The notes: a model not told the origin generated them from the letters alone. A stretch of DNA of 64,000 nucleotides from Maribacter arcticus (GCF_900167935.1 NZ_FUYL01000004.1:324256-388255), one strand, 5' to 3'; positions 27,322 through 36,808 are shown, numbered from the stretch's first letter. Made by a program: numbers and translations.

Positions 27322-28614
27322 ATGAAAAAATACATAACCTTATTAATAGCATTTGGTTTGGTCTTACAAACCATGGCACAACAAACACCTTCACCTAAAC
27401 AAACAGAAGCTATCACTATTGAAGGTGCAACGGCTCATTTGGGTAATGGTGAAGTAATTGAAAGTTCCCTTATCATGTTCGAAGATGGTAAACTGACTTT
27501 TGTTGGAGATTCTAAAATGAAAATCGCCCGCAAAGGAAAAGTAATCGATGCAACTGGAAAACATGTATATCCAGGGTTTATAGCTCCAGCAAAAACCTTA
27601 GGTTTAGTTGAAATTGATGCTGTTAGAGCAACTAAAGATGAAGATGAACTTGGAGACTTTATTCCCCATGTAAGAAGTTTAATCGCTTATAACGCAGAAT
27701 CGAAAGTTGTAGAAAGTATGCGGCCTAATGGAGTTTTAATTGGCCAGATAGCGCCTACTGGCGGTAGAATTTCTGGCACCTCATCAATTGTACAGTTTGA
27801 TGCATGGAACTGGGAAGACGCGGCAATAAAAGTTGATGATGGTGTGCATTTAAACTGGCCAAATACATTTAGACAAGGTCGTTGGTGGGCTGGTGAAGAA
27901 AGAGGATACCAACCAAATAAGGATTACGGCGAACAAACACAAGCAGTAGTTACTTTTTTCAAAAATGCAGCTGCGTATGGCAAATCTACTTCTAAAGAGG
28001 TGAATCCTGCTTTTGCAGCAATGAAAGGTATTTTTGATGGCACTCAAAAACTATATGTTCACGCCGATGGCGAAAAAGAAATCATTGATGCCATTAATAC
28101 ATTAAAAGCCAATGGCACCAAAGAGATTGTTCTTATAGGAGGATATCACGCATATAAAATTCCTGAATTTTTAAAGAGTAATAACATTCCTGTTTTAGTT
28201 CAATACACCCATAATTTACCTGTTTATGATGATGATGATTATGACTTACCTTATAAGCTTCCTAAATTATTGGTAGATGCTGGGTTGATGGTAGCTATTC
28301 AAAATTCGGATGCAGAAAATTTTCAGACCAGAAATTTACCTTTCTATGCTGGGCAAGTTGTACAACAGGGCTTAGATAAAGAAGTAGCTGTGCAGCTTTT
28401 AACGGGTAATACAGCTAAAATATTAGGCATCGATGACCTATATGGAACTTTAGAGAATGGTAAAAGCGCAACGCTTTTTATATCTGAAGGTGATGCCTTA
28501 GATATGGCTGGCAATCAACTAACACATGCTTTTATAGATGGTAGGTCAGTTTCACTTGAAACACACCAAACCGAACTATGGAAACGTTATTTAGGTAAAT
28601 ACGAAGGAGAATAA
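27322..28614 (+). CDS. exported amidohydrolase-family protein, metal site degenerate
   Basis: About 430 residues with a signal peptide (KYITLLIAFGLVLQTMAQQ). It resembles the N-terminal module of the preceding gene: GKHVYPGFIAPAKTLGLVE sits where the HxH box should be, and the C-terminal part carries LLTGNTAKILGIDDLYGTLE typical of the family. The usual catalytic metal ligands are missing, so it may be a non-catalytic partner of its neighbour. The open frame extends upstream to 27289, but 27322 fits the signal peptide. Confidence 0.8.
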   Translation: MKKYITLLIAFGLVLQTMAQQTPSPKQTEAITIEGATAHLGNGEVIESSLIMFEDGKLTFVGDSKMKIARKGKVIDATGKHVYPGFIAPAKTLGLVEIDAVRATKDEDELGDFIPHVRSLIAYNAESKVVESMRPNGVLIGQIAPTGGRISGTSSIVQFDAWNWEDAAIKVDDGVHLNWPNTFRQGRWWAGEERGYQPNKDYGEQTQAVVTFFKNAAAYGKSTSKEVNPAFAAMKGIFDGTQKLYVHADGEKEIIDAINTLKANGTKEIVLIGGYHAYKIPEFLKSNNIPVLVQYTHNLPVYDDDDYDLPYKLPKLLVDAGLMVAIQNSDAENFQTRNLPFYAGQVVQQGLDKEVAVQLLTGNTAKILGIDDLYGTLENGKSATLFISEGDALDMAGNQLTHAFIDGRSVSLETHQTELWKRYLGKYEGE

Positions 28615-28718
28615 AAAAGTAGTACGAAGAATAAAATAAAACTGTAAATTTAAGCTGATACCCATCGGCCTTAAAATCACATATTTACTTTAATTAAATT
28701 CTGAGTATTTACACTAAG

Positions 28719-28822
28719 AGGGTATTTAAAAAGTCCGATAAATTCGAATAATCTAAAGATTCAATAGTTCACTATTGAATCTAATTTGAATAAAATCAAT
28801 AAATGGACTTTTTATATACCCT
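28719..28822. repeat. 104-nt nested imperfect palindrome
   Basis: Outer arms 28719-28736 and 28805-28822 are 18-nt inverted repeats with one mismatch (left AGGGTATTTAAAAAGTCC). A middle pair lies near 28742-28749 and 28783-28791. A perfect 12-nt inner pair (28757-28768 and 28771-28782, AGATTCAATAGT) closes it. All share nearly the same centre. No ORF inside. It ends 29 nt before the penicillin acylase start. It resembles a MITE-like element or a strong mRNA-leader structure; no target-site duplication is clear. Confidence 0.8.
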
Positions 28823-28851
28823 TTATTTATAACCAATAAACCAATAATCTT

Positions 28852-31251
28852 ATGAAAAACATTTTTATTCTTTTTTTATTGGTCCTTGCTTTTTCCTGTA
28901 AAAAATCAAAGACCACCAGTTCAGATATGTTGTTGCTTGCGGAACTACAAGAACCTGTTGAGATGGTTAGAGATGAATGGGGTATTAACCATATCTACGC
29001 AAAAAATCAACATGATCTTTTTTATGCTCAAGGATATGCCGCTGCGGCAGACCGCCTTTTTCAATTCGAAATTTGGCGAAGGCAAGCTACCGGAACCGTT
29101 TCTGAAATATTAGGAGAACGTGAACTGAAAAGAGATATCGGCACTCGTCTCTTCAAATTTAGAGGCGATATGAAGACCGAAATGAATCATTACCATAAAG
29201 ATGGTGTTGAAATAATAACCGCCTATACTGATGGGGTAAATGCATACATAGAAAATATTTTAAAAACGCCAGAACTATTACCTATTGAATTTCAAATTTT
29301 AGATATTAAACCTCAGAAATGGACACCAGAAGTGGTTATTTCAAGGCATCAAGGACTTTTAGGGAATATTGGCGAGGAACTTCAGATAGGTCGTACTGTC
29401 GCAAAGTTAGGTACAGATAAAACAAAAGAATTGTTCTGGTTGCATCCAAAAGAACCCAATATAGAAATTGATCCAATTATAAATACAAGTTTATTAAGTA
29501 ATGACATCCTAGAGCTTTATAATGCCTATCGTAAAACCGTTAAGTTTAAAAAAGAAGACATTATACCATCATTTCGAAATACGAGTGAAGAAAAAGCGAT
29601 AATATCCCTTATAAGTGTTAAATCTGATTCCTTAGGTATAGGAAGTAATAATTGGGTGGTAGATGGTTCACAAATGGAAGATGGCAATACCTACATGGCA
29701 AATGACCCCCATAGAACCATTGCAATTCCATCATTACGCTACATGACTCACTTAGTTGCTCCTGGCTGGAATGTTATAGGAGGTGGAGAACCAGAAATTC
29801 CGGGTATTTCTATTGGGCATAATGAATATGGAGCATGGGGCCTAACGGTATTTGAAACTGACGGAGAAGATTTATATGTGTATGAATTAAATCCTGAGAA
29901 TCAAAATCAGTATAGATATAAGGATCAATGGGTAGACATGACACATATTTCGGAAAATATAAAAATAAAAGGTCAAAAAGATAGTATCGTAGATTTAGTA
30001 TATACCATTCATGGCCCTGTAATTTATAAGGACAAAGGGAATAATGTTGCTTATGCCGTTCGCTGTGCTTGGCTTGAACCTGGCGGTTCTCCTTATTTAG
30101 CTTCGCTAAGAATGAACCAAGCTAAAAATTGGGAAGAATTTAGAGAAGCGTGTAATTATAGTCACATTCCAGGGGAAAATATGATTTGGGCTGATAAAGA
30201 AGGGACGATAGGATGGCAAGCTGTTGGCATTGCCCCTATTCGTAGAAATTTTAGCGGTCTTGTTCCAGTGCCTGGGGATGGGCGTTATGAATGGGATGGG
30301 TATCTACCCATTAAAGAAAAGCCCCATAGTGTAAATCCTAAAGAAGGCTTCTTGGCCACCGCCAACCAAAACGTAACCCCAAATGACTACACCCATTGGG
30401 ATGCTATAGGATATTCTTGGGCCGATCCTTATCGTGGTGAGCGCATTAAGGAAGTGCTAGAATCAGGTAGTAAAATGACAATGAATGACATGAAGGCTCT
30501 TCAAACGGATTATCTTTCTATTCCTGCCCGTGAACTAGTACCATTATTAGAACAAATTAGTTTTGAGGATAAGGTTTTACAGGCAAGGGACAAACTGAAT
30601 CAATGGAATTATAAATTGGAAGCCAATTCTATTCCTGCGGCAATTTACGTTGCATGGGAAGATCAAATAATGCAGAAAGCCGATGACATGTTTATACCCA
30701 AAGCCGGCAAAGGTATTGTTCCAAATTTACAGTTAAAGCGAGTACTAGATTGGCTGATTAAACCAGACAAAAAATTCGGAACAAACCCAATAGTTGGCAG
30801 AAATAAATTTTTAGGTGAGGCTTTCAAAGCTGCCGTAACCAATTTGGAAACCAGACTAGGATCAGATATGAACCATTGGCAATATGGTCAAGTAAAAAAC
30901 AAGCATACGTATATGGAGCATGCTTTAGGTAGTGTTGTAAATGAAACAACCAAAAGTAATTTAGATCTAGGCCCCTTACCAAGAGGAGGAAACGGCCAAA
31001 CTGTAGGTTCTACTGGCGGAAATTCAAGACAAAGCAGCGGTGCTTCATTTAGAGTAATTATCAACACTGGTGATTGGGATGCCTCAGTAGCCACCAATGG
31101 CCCTGGGCAATCTGGAAACCCAGACAGTCAATTTTATAGCAATCTATTTGAACCTTGGGCAAATGACCAATATTTTCCTTTGTATTATTCTAAATCCAAG
31201 ATTGATTCCGTAGCGGTAAGTACCCAAATTTTAAATCCCGTGGAGAAATAA
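28852..31251 (+). CDS. penicillin acylase-family N-terminal-Ser hydrolase (lipoprotein)
   Basis: A 799-residue precursor. A lipoprotein signal (FILFLLVLAFSCKKSK, Cys16) is followed by the alpha-chain region (RDEWGINHIYAKNQHDLFYA). The predicted self-cleavage site is just before Ser265 in GSNNWVVDGS, where Ser would become the N-terminal nucleophile of the beta chain. The family hydrolyses amides such as penicillins, acyl-homoserine lactones or N-acyl amino acids; which applies here is not decidable. The mRNA leader contains the end of a long palindrome. Confidence 0.92.
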   Translation: MKNIFILFLLVLAFSCKKSKTTSSDMLLLAELQEPVEMVRDEWGINHIYAKNQHDLFYAQGYAAAADRLFQFEIWRRQATGTVSEILGERELKRDIGTRLFKFRGDMKTEMNHYHKDGVEIITAYTDGVNAYIENILKTPELLPIEFQILDIKPQKWTPEVVISRHQGLLGNIGEELQIGRTVAKLGTDKTKELFWLHPKEPNIEIDPIINTSLLSNDILELYNAYRKTVKFKKEDIIPSFRNTSEEKAIISLISVKSDSLGIGSNNWVVDGSQMEDGNTYMANDPHRTIAIPSLRYMTHLVAPGWNVIGGGEPEIPGISIGHNEYGAWGLTVFETDGEDLYVYELNPENQNQYRYKDQWVDMTHISENIKIKGQKDSIVDLVYTIHGPVIYKDKGNNVAYAVRCAWLEPGGSPYLASLRMNQAKNWEEFREACNYSHIPGENMIWADKEGTIGWQAVGIAPIRRNFSGLVPVPGDGRYEWDGYLPIKEKPHSVNPKEGFLATANQNVTPNDYTHWDAIGYSWADPYRGERIKEVLESGSKMTMNDMKALQTDYLSIPARELVPLLEQISFEDKVLQARDKLNQWNYKLEANSIPAAIYVAWEDQIMQKADDMFIPKAGKGIVPNLQLKRVLDWLIKPDKKFGTNPIVGRNKFLGEAFKAAVTNLETRLGSDMNHWQYGQVKNKHTYMEHALGSVVNETTKSNLDLGPLPRGGNGQTVGSTGGNSRQSSGASFRVIINTGDWDASVATNGPGQSGNPDSQFYSNLFEPWANDQYFPLYYSKSKIDSVAVSTQILNPVEK

Positions 31252-31285
31252 CAGAGACAATAGCACTAATCAAAAATATTGTTAT

Positions 31286-31326
31286 TCCCACTTTATAAGC
31301 GATAAATCATTACCTATAAAGTGGGA
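31286..31326. terminator. putative bidirectional terminator
   Basis: Perfect 12-bp stem (TCCCACTTTATA with TATAAAGTGGGA) around a 17-nt loop, between two convergent genes. Flanking T-runs are poor, so its efficiency is uncertain. Confidence 0.55.
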
Positions 31327-31345
31327 TTAGCTATATAATAGAAAA

Positions 31346-31753
31346 TTACTTGTTAGCAAACATCCATCCTAAATACGCCATTGGAATATATGCCATTAGT
31401 AGGTCTAAGGCATTGAACCACATAGGGCCGTCTAACATAGATATACTTATAGAACCACCGATTAGAAAAAATACACCAATTAATAAGGCCATAAGTTGCT
31501 TTCTCGTAGCCGCTATTTTGGCAGCTACAAATGCTCCAACTAAAGTACCCAAGGCATGAGCTAAAAATGGAAATAAAAAATGTTTAGGTTCAAATAAATG
31601 CATAGTAGATTTTAAACCTTCCATAGTGGTGATATCCCCACCTTCTGGTGGTGGAATGATGGATCCACTTATCATTATAATCCCCATATTTACTATACTG
31701 CCTATAATTATTCCTGCAACTACAGCTAAAACATTTTTGAATGTCGGATTCAT
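31346..31753 (-). CDS. four-helix membrane protein, unknown function
   Basis: A 135-residue protein with four hydrophobic segments (about 8-30, 60-80, 88-106 and 112-133) separated by short polar loops, including a Pro/Gly-rich loop IIPPPEGGDITTMEGL. I recognise no named family. It starts 12 nt after the DUF3500 gene stop and is probably cotranscribed with it. Confidence 0.65.
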   Translation of the reverse strand: MNPTFKNVLAVVAGIIIGSIVNMGIIMISGSIIPPPEGGDITTMEGLKSTMHLFEPKHFLFPFLAHALGTLVGAFVAAKIAATRKQLMALLIGVFFLIGGSISISMLDGPMWFNALDLLMAYIPMAYLGWMFANK

Positions 31754-31765
31754 ATACTTTAAATT

Positions 31766-32971
31766 TTAATTTTCATGATGATGAATTTCTTTATGCTGAC
31801 GTAACAAATCCTTACCATAATCATTCCCATTTGGGGTTCGCACCATAGTATGAATATGTTGTCTAGAAGGACCATCATATCCATTTTTAGGCATACCTAC
31901 TATCCCTTGATGGTCGAATTCAATGAGAACAACAGGACTATGAATACGATAATAAAAAACGGCATCCGCTGTAATGTTTCCCACCCAAGCGAACCAAGTA
32001 TCATCTAGATGAGATTTAATTTCTTCCATTTTTACCTGGCTATGACCCTCTTTTAAATTATTAATATATTGCTCTGCCAAATGAATTAAGGCTTCCTGTT
32101 GTTCACCCGTAAGTTCTGAATAGGCTATTCCTGAGTAATTTAAGGTAATGTTATCCTTACTTGCTGACGCCTTTAAGTCATTATGATTCTTGTTTGGATT
32201 GAGGGTAGCCTTATCTTGTTGTGCTTTATTTAGTGTTTGCATAAATGCCAATCCTAAATTCTGCTCATCTTGAAATAATGTATTCCCTTTATATTTTCCA
32301 GTTGTTGTAATTATTGGTTCTCCTCCCATAAACACAGGGGACATGACCACCAAATCTCCTAATAAAAAATAGTTGATAACCAAATGGTGACCATCTATTT
32401 GCCAACCCCATGGTTCAGTCTCAGAAGGTTCACCCAAAATCGTGAAGTAGTACAATTCCTCGTCATATGCCGGATCATCATTATTATATTCACGTAAGGT
32501 CTGATCCGTTTTCATAATATCCTTACTTAATTTCAATCCCTTAATGCTTAAGGATACTTGCATTAAATCAAATGCCAGCTTACGTTGATTTTCATCCATC
32601 TCCTTTATACTCACTCCTTGACGCTTATAGATTCCATTATCAACATTACTCCACATTCGCCATTCTTTATCTTCAATAGGAAAAGTTGTACGATTTTTCT
32701 GTTCAGGATTCAAAGATTTTAAAAATATTATAGCTGCATTCTGAATTGATTCAGTTGAAATACCGGTAGGTTTAATTGAAAATAGATTGGTTTCCCTTCC
32801 AGCATCAGTTTCTATTCCCCTATACTCTTGGGCGAGATTAGACCTCTCCATTTTTTCAAAATAGGTTTTGAAGTCTACTGTATTCGGTTCTTTTTCATTT
32901 GTTTTTTCTTGACAAAAGACAAAAGAAAAAACAAAGGAAAAAATAACGATTAGTGAATTTTTTGTATTCAT
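31766..32971 (-). CDS. DUF3500-family secreted protein
   Basis: About 401 residues with an N-terminal signal (LIVIFSFVFSFVFCQEK) compatible with lipoprotein processing at Cys. The C-terminal half carries the DUF3500 pattern: HLAEQYINNLKEGHSQ, TWFAWVGNITADAVFYYRIH, VLIEFDHQGI and RQHIHTMVRTPNGNDYG. The histidine-rich end (HKEIHHHEN) is notable. The function of DUF3500 is unknown. The frame is open upstream to 33040, but the signal peptide argues for 32971. Confidence 0.8.
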   Translation of the reverse strand: MNTKNSLIVIFSFVFSFVFCQEKTNEKEPNTVDFKTYFEKMERSNLAQEYRGIETDAGRETNLFSIKPTGISTESIQNAAIIFLKSLNPEQKNRTTFPIEDKEWRMWSNVDNGIYKRQGVSIKEMDENQRKLAFDLMQVSLSIKGLKLSKDIMKTDQTLREYNNDDPAYDEELYYFTILGEPSETEPWGWQIDGHHLVINYFLLGDLVVMSPVFMGGEPIITTTGKYKGNTLFQDEQNLGLAFMQTLNKAQQDKATLNPNKNHNDLKASASKDNITLNYSGIAYSELTGEQQEALIHLAEQYINNLKEGHSQVKMEEIKSHLDDTWFAWVGNITADAVFYYRIHSPVVLIEFDHQGIVGMPKNGYDGPSRQHIHTMVRTPNGNDYGKDLLRQHKEIHHHEN

Positions 32972-33142
32972 TTTTGAGATTAAATTAACAACAAGGTATT
33001 TAATTTTGGTAGAATACACCCTTTCAACGTAAAATTGCATTTTAAAAGAATAATTAATACATGAATACTAGTTACTATTCTCATTAATTCAGCTAATACA
33101 TAAGGCTCATTTTGGGTTTAAAAAATAGCCTAGACCTTAAAA

Positions 33143-34144
33143 CTACACTTTTATATACTTACCTGGATTATTCTCAAAACTAACCTTACAACCATCACAA
33201 CAGAAATAAACCTTCTCACCTGCATATTCTATAATATGCTTTGGATTTTTCTTCGACACGGGTACATTACAAACCGGATTTATATAATACTCCTCATTAA
33301 ACTGATTATTCACATCAGCTTCAGTTTTGGAAGGTTTAGAGCTCCCGCAACAAGAACCACTACTGGTTTTTTCTTTACGAAAATCGTCAATTACCTCTGC
33401 TAATATACTTATAGCCACTTCACTAGCAAGTTTTGCATTAATGTCTAAACCTACTGGGCTGCGTAACTCTGAGATACGCGCATCGGAAATACCTGCATTG
33501 GTCAAATACGTTTTAATATCTTCTGCCTTTTTAGCACTAGCTACAAAGCCAACATAATTCACTGAAGTTTCCAAAGCCTTCTTTACAGAGAGTTCATCAT
33601 CTTCGCCTTGGGTTGTAATAATTATATACGTATTTGTCAAATTTTTAAAAGTGCTAAAATCCACTTTATCAGAAACACTATTGGCCGATGGAAACATTAG
33701 TAAATCTGCATCAGTCGCCATCACAGAAACTCTAAAATCAGCGGCCGAAGCCATTTGCACCAATTTACGGGCAATATTACTCTTACCCACTACAATTAAT
33801 TCGGGTTGTGGTATTACAGGTTCTATCATAATTTCTAGGGTTCCTTTGCTTTGACATGACATAACATATTCTTTAAACGTAGCTGTAGAACGTGTGCCAC
33901 CTTCAGGAGAAATACGCACGCGTCGGTAGCGTTTGCTTTTAATAACATCTAAGGCTTCTTTGATAACGATACCACGCACACAACCACCACCTATCCAACC
34001 GATAAGCTCACCGGTTTCTAAAATAAGGGCCTTATCCCCTACTTTACCAGAACTTGGGGCTATACGGTCTACCACTTGTGCAATGGCAAAGTTGGAGCCT
34101 TTGGCCAAGTGCTTTTCTATTTGTAACGCGAGTTCGTTAAACAT
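33143..34144 (-). CDS. coxF: CoxF/XdhC-family maturation protein with C-terminal YHS-type domain
   Basis: Residues 1 to about 265 form an XdhC/CoxI-type protein: FAIAQVVDRIAPSSGKVGDK, GWIGGGCVRG, and a Rossmann-like domain from PELIVVGKSNIARKL. Members bind molybdenum cofactor and pass it to xanthine- or CO-dehydrogenase-type enzymes. A Cys-rich linker (SGSCCGSSK) and a roughly 50-residue YHS/TRASH-type domain follow, with INPVCNVPVS and VYFCCDGCKVSF. In Oligotropha the coxF product is needed for installing copper; a metal-binding tail fits that role but is inference. Its start overlaps coxE by 8 nt. Confidence 0.85.
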   Translation of the reverse strand: MFNELALQIEKHLAKGSNFAIAQVVDRIAPSSGKVGDKALILETGELIGWIGGGCVRGIVIKEALDVIKSKRYRRVRISPEGGTRSTATFKEYVMSCQSKGTLEIMIEPVIPQPELIVVGKSNIARKLVQMASAADFRVSVMATDADLLMFPSANSVSDKVDFSTFKNLTNTYIIITTQGEDDELSVKKALETSVNYVGFVASAKKAEDIKTYLTNAGISDARISELRSPVGLDINAKLASEVAISILAEVIDDFRKEKTSSGSCCGSSKPSKTEADVNNQFNEEYYINPVCNVPVSKKNPKHIIEYAGEKVYFCCDGCKVSFENNPGKYIKV

Positions 34145-35273
34145 CCATCAATAATTTTTCTAATTTTAATAAACTATCCAAGTTGTGTGCTGATTCAAAC
34201 GCATCTAAATGCGGCATCACATTCACCATTCCTTTTTGAATAGGCTGATAACCTTCCATACCTTTTAACGGATTCAGCCAAACTAAGGTCTTGCATTTTC
34301 TGCGTATCGTTCTTACGGCCTCCCTAAGCACTGTTACGTTTCCTGTTTCAAGTCCGTCACTCAAAATCACTACAATATGTTTTTGACTCAAAAATTTACT
34401 TCCGTATACGGAAAGAAATTCCGTAAGCGACTCCCCTATCTTAGTGCCACTTGACCACGAATTTACATTCTTACCAATCTGCTTTAAAACTTCTTGTTCG
34501 TTGTTTTGTCGGAGCATTGGGGTAACATGTGTCAAGGTTGTACTAAAAGTAAAAAATTCAAGGCTCTTAAAATACTTCTTTAACACCATCACGTATCGTA
34601 AAAGATAATAGCTATAGGTGTCCATAGAACCACTTACATCGAGAATAAAAACCACTTTCCGCTTTTCTTTGCGTTTTCTTTTATGGGATAAATCTAACAA
34701 CATTCCACCTTTTGAAATTCCATGGCGAATCGTATTTCGAATATCAATTGTTCCCTTGTTAGCATTCTCAAGCCTACGTTTAAAACGCATACTCATTTGA
34801 TGAAAAAGCTCTTCGGCCAATTCTTCCAACTTTTCCTTATCAGCAACATTTACCTTAGAAAAATCGGTAAGTCTTAGTCGTATACTCTCATTTGCGCCAA
34901 CAGTTTCTTTAGCTTCTTGTTCTATGACTTCTTTTTTGGGTACCTTAAATTCTGTTCCCAAAAATATAACTGTGGCAGTCTCTTTTTCCTTTTTAAGTTG
35001 TTTGATTTGTTTTTTACGTTGTTCTAATCTCTCTTCGTAATAACGACTCCAAAAACGGTCGAACATTTCATCAAAGCGGTCAAAATGCTCTTTGCGTTTA
35101 CAATAAATAGCCTTTAAACTATACTGAAACAGCTTACGATCTAAAACCCAGCCTCGTTCTGCAACTTCAAAAGCATCCCTAGTTTCTTGAGGACCCAAAA
35201 CAAACTGACGCTCCCGACAATACATGGTGAAGTCGATGAGGCGTTCTTTGAATGTTTTTTCTACAGCTTGCAC
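34137..35273 (-). CDS. coxE: CoxE-like VWA-domain protein
   Basis: A 378-residue cytoplasmic protein with an N-terminal helical, Lys/Glu-rich half and a C-terminal von Willebrand A domain. The MIDAS motif is intact as DVSGSM, with a downstream Thr in SSGTKIGESL and ILSDGLETG. Partnered with the MoxR-type ATPase encoded just upstream, such proteins act in assembling cofactor sites; in aerobic CO bacteria CoxE is required for copper insertion. It overlaps coxF by 8 nt. Confidence 0.9.
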   Translation of the reverse strand: MQAVEKTFKERLIDFTMYCRERQFVLGPQETRDAFEVAERGWVLDRKLFQYSLKAIYCKRKEHFDRFDEMFDRFWSRYYEERLEQRKKQIKQLKKEKETATVIFLGTEFKVPKKEVIEQEAKETVGANESIRLRLTDFSKVNVADKEKLEELAEELFHQMSMRFKRRLENANKGTIDIRNTIRHGISKGGMLLDLSHKRKRKEKRKVVFILDVSGSMDTYSYYLLRYVMVLKKYFKSLEFFTFSTTLTHVTPMLRQNNEQEVLKQIGKNVNSWSSGTKIGESLTEFLSVYGSKFLSQKHIVVILSDGLETGNVTVLREAVRTIRRKCKTLVWLNPLKGMEGYQPIQKGMVNVMPHLDAFESAHNLDSLLKLEKLLMDV

Positions 35274-35360
35274 AGATTATAGAAATTTAGGTTTTTGAGT
35301 TTGAACTTATTTTTTTATAATGTTGAAGGCCTAGTCTAGGATTCCAATTAGGATGACATT

Positions 35361-36233
35361 CTAATCAATAGGATATAAAAATTCCTGAACAGACTTATTC
35401 CTCACAAACTCTACATCATCTTTATGTTTCAGAACACTACCAATGGTTGTTTTTACAATCTCATCAGTGATATTCTTTTGATTCATCAACAACAAGGTCT
35501 TTGCCCAATCTAGAGATTCTGCAATACCCGGTGGTTTATGTAAACTTGACTTTCTTAAATTGTGAATAAAAGTAACCACCTGTGTTGCCAATGCTTCATC
35601 AATATTCGGAAGCTTTTTAGCAATGATATCAATCTCTTTTGTTTTCGATGGAAAATCAACCCAATGATACAAACATCTTCGTCTTAAAGCATCACTGAGC
35701 TCTCGAGTTCGATTTGAAGTCAAAATAACCAAAGGTTTTGATTTTGCTTTTATCGTTCCCAATTCAGGTATACTAATTTGAAAATCAGAAAGTAGCTCTA
35801 ATAGATATGCCTCAAATTCTTCATCAGCCCTATCAATTTCATCAATCAACAGTACTACAGGTTTGTCAGCACTTATTGATTGTAACAAGGGGCGTTGAAG
35901 TACATAATCCATCCCAAAAATCTGATTTTGAAGCGCCAACTTATCTTCATCCTGCTCAAAAAGCTTAATGTGCAAAAGCTGTTTTTGGTAATTCCATTCG
36001 TAAATGGTAGTACTTACATCCAAACCTTCATAACATTGCAAACGAATTAAATTTGTGCCCAAATGTTCGGCCAAAGTTTTGCCCAGCATGGTCTTTCCAA
36101 CTCCTGGATTACCTTCTAATAATAAAGGTTTCTCTAAATTTTTCAAAAGAAAAATAGAAGTTGCCAGTTCTTCATTTAGAATATAGTCGTGCTCATAAAA
36201 ATCTTTTATAAGCTTTTCGATGTCTTTGTTCAA
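35361..36233 (-). CDS. coxD: CoxD-like MoxR-family AAA+ ATPase
   Basis: A 290-residue AAA+ protein. Walker A is GNPGVGKTM (about residues 40-48), Walker B VVLLIDEIDRAD, and the sensor-1 region VILTSNRTRELSDALRRRC is intact. In Oligotropha the homologue CoxD reshapes the CO dehydrogenase apo-form so that sulfur can be added to the Mo centre; the same role is likely here. It lies 66 nt after coxG, the gap containing a 12-bp hairpin. Confidence 0.92.
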   Translation of the reverse strand: MNKDIEKLIKDFYEHDYILNEELATSIFLLKNLEKPLLLEGNPGVGKTMLGKTLAEHLGTNLIRLQCYEGLDVSTTIYEWNYQKQLLHIKLFEQDEDKLALQNQIFGMDYVLQRPLLQSISADKPVVLLIDEIDRADEEFEAYLLELLSDFQISIPELGTIKAKSKPLVILTSNRTRELSDALRRRCLYHWVDFPSKTKEIDIIAKKLPNIDEALATQVVTFIHNLRKSSLHKPPGIAESLDWAKTLLLMNQKNITDEIVKTTIGSVLKHKDDVEFVRNKSVQEFLYPID

Positions 36234-36248
36234 TAGCTTTAATTTAGA

Positions 36249-36276
36249 AAAGCTATGCTGTCCCCAGCATAGCTTT
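36249..36276 (-). terminator. intercistronic hairpin between coxG and coxD
   Basis: Perfect 12-bp stem with a 4-nt loop (left arm AAAGCTATGCTG). On the transcribed strand it ends in TTTTC, so it may be a weak terminator or an RNA-stabilising stem. Part of its arm repeats the last codons of coxG (36298-36307). Confidence 0.55.
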
Positions 36277-36299
36277 ATTATTATAGATAATTAGTCTAG

Positions 36300-36770
36300 C
36301 TATGCTGCTGCCTCTGCCTCGGCAAGTTTCTTTGAAAAATTTGAAACAAACTGCTTAAAAAGCTGATTGGATACCGTTGTAATTAAACGAGAACCAAATT
36401 GAGCAATTTTCCCGTTTACGGTAACGTCCATTATGGCATCTAATTTCACTCCACCTTCAGCACGCTCACTAAGGTCAATAGTCATCATCATTTCAGCATT
36501 ACCGTTACCCTTAGAATCAACACCTTCACCTGTAATAATAATTTTGCGGTTCGCTTTATCAATTTCATTATAATGGATATCGGCATCGTATTTGACCCCC
36601 ATAGGACCGAATTTCATACCAACTTTCCCCTTATAATGATTTTCACCCACCTTTTCATCTATGGTGACACCAGGTACGCAGTCCATTATTTTTTCTGGAT
36701 CGATTAGGTGTTCCCAGACTAATTCTGTGCTTTGGGGCACTTCGAATGATTTATCTAATTGTGTTTTCAT
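36300..36770 (-). CDS. coxG: CoxG-like SRPBCC-domain protein
   Basis: A 156-residue START/SRPBCC-fold protein: SFEVPQSTELVWEHLIDPE, DCVPGVTIDEKVGENHYKG and the conserved C-terminal LITTVSNQLFKQFVSNF match the CO dehydrogenase subunit G family. It is not a catalytic subunit. CoxG has been linked to anchoring CO dehydrogenase to the membrane and to quinone handling; which applies here is open. It lies 226 nt downstream of coxL. Confidence 0.9.
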   Translation of the reverse strand: MKTQLDKSFEVPQSTELVWEHLIDPEKIMDCVPGVTIDEKVGENHYKGKVGMKFGPMGVKYDADIHYNEIDKANRKIIITGEGVDSKGNGNAEMMMTIDLSERAEGGVKLDAIMDVTVNGKIAQFGSRLITTVSNQLFKQFVSNFSKKLAEAEAAA

Positions 36771-36790
36771 AGTAGTGCAATTTTATTTCA

Positions 36791-36808
36791 TTCTCACAAA
36801 GGTGAGAA
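36791..36808 (-). repeat. small hairpin in the coxG leader
   Basis: A 7-bp stem (TTCTCAC with GTGAGAA) and 4-nt loop, 20 nt upstream of the coxG ATG, so near its ribosome-binding region. Confidence 0.45.
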
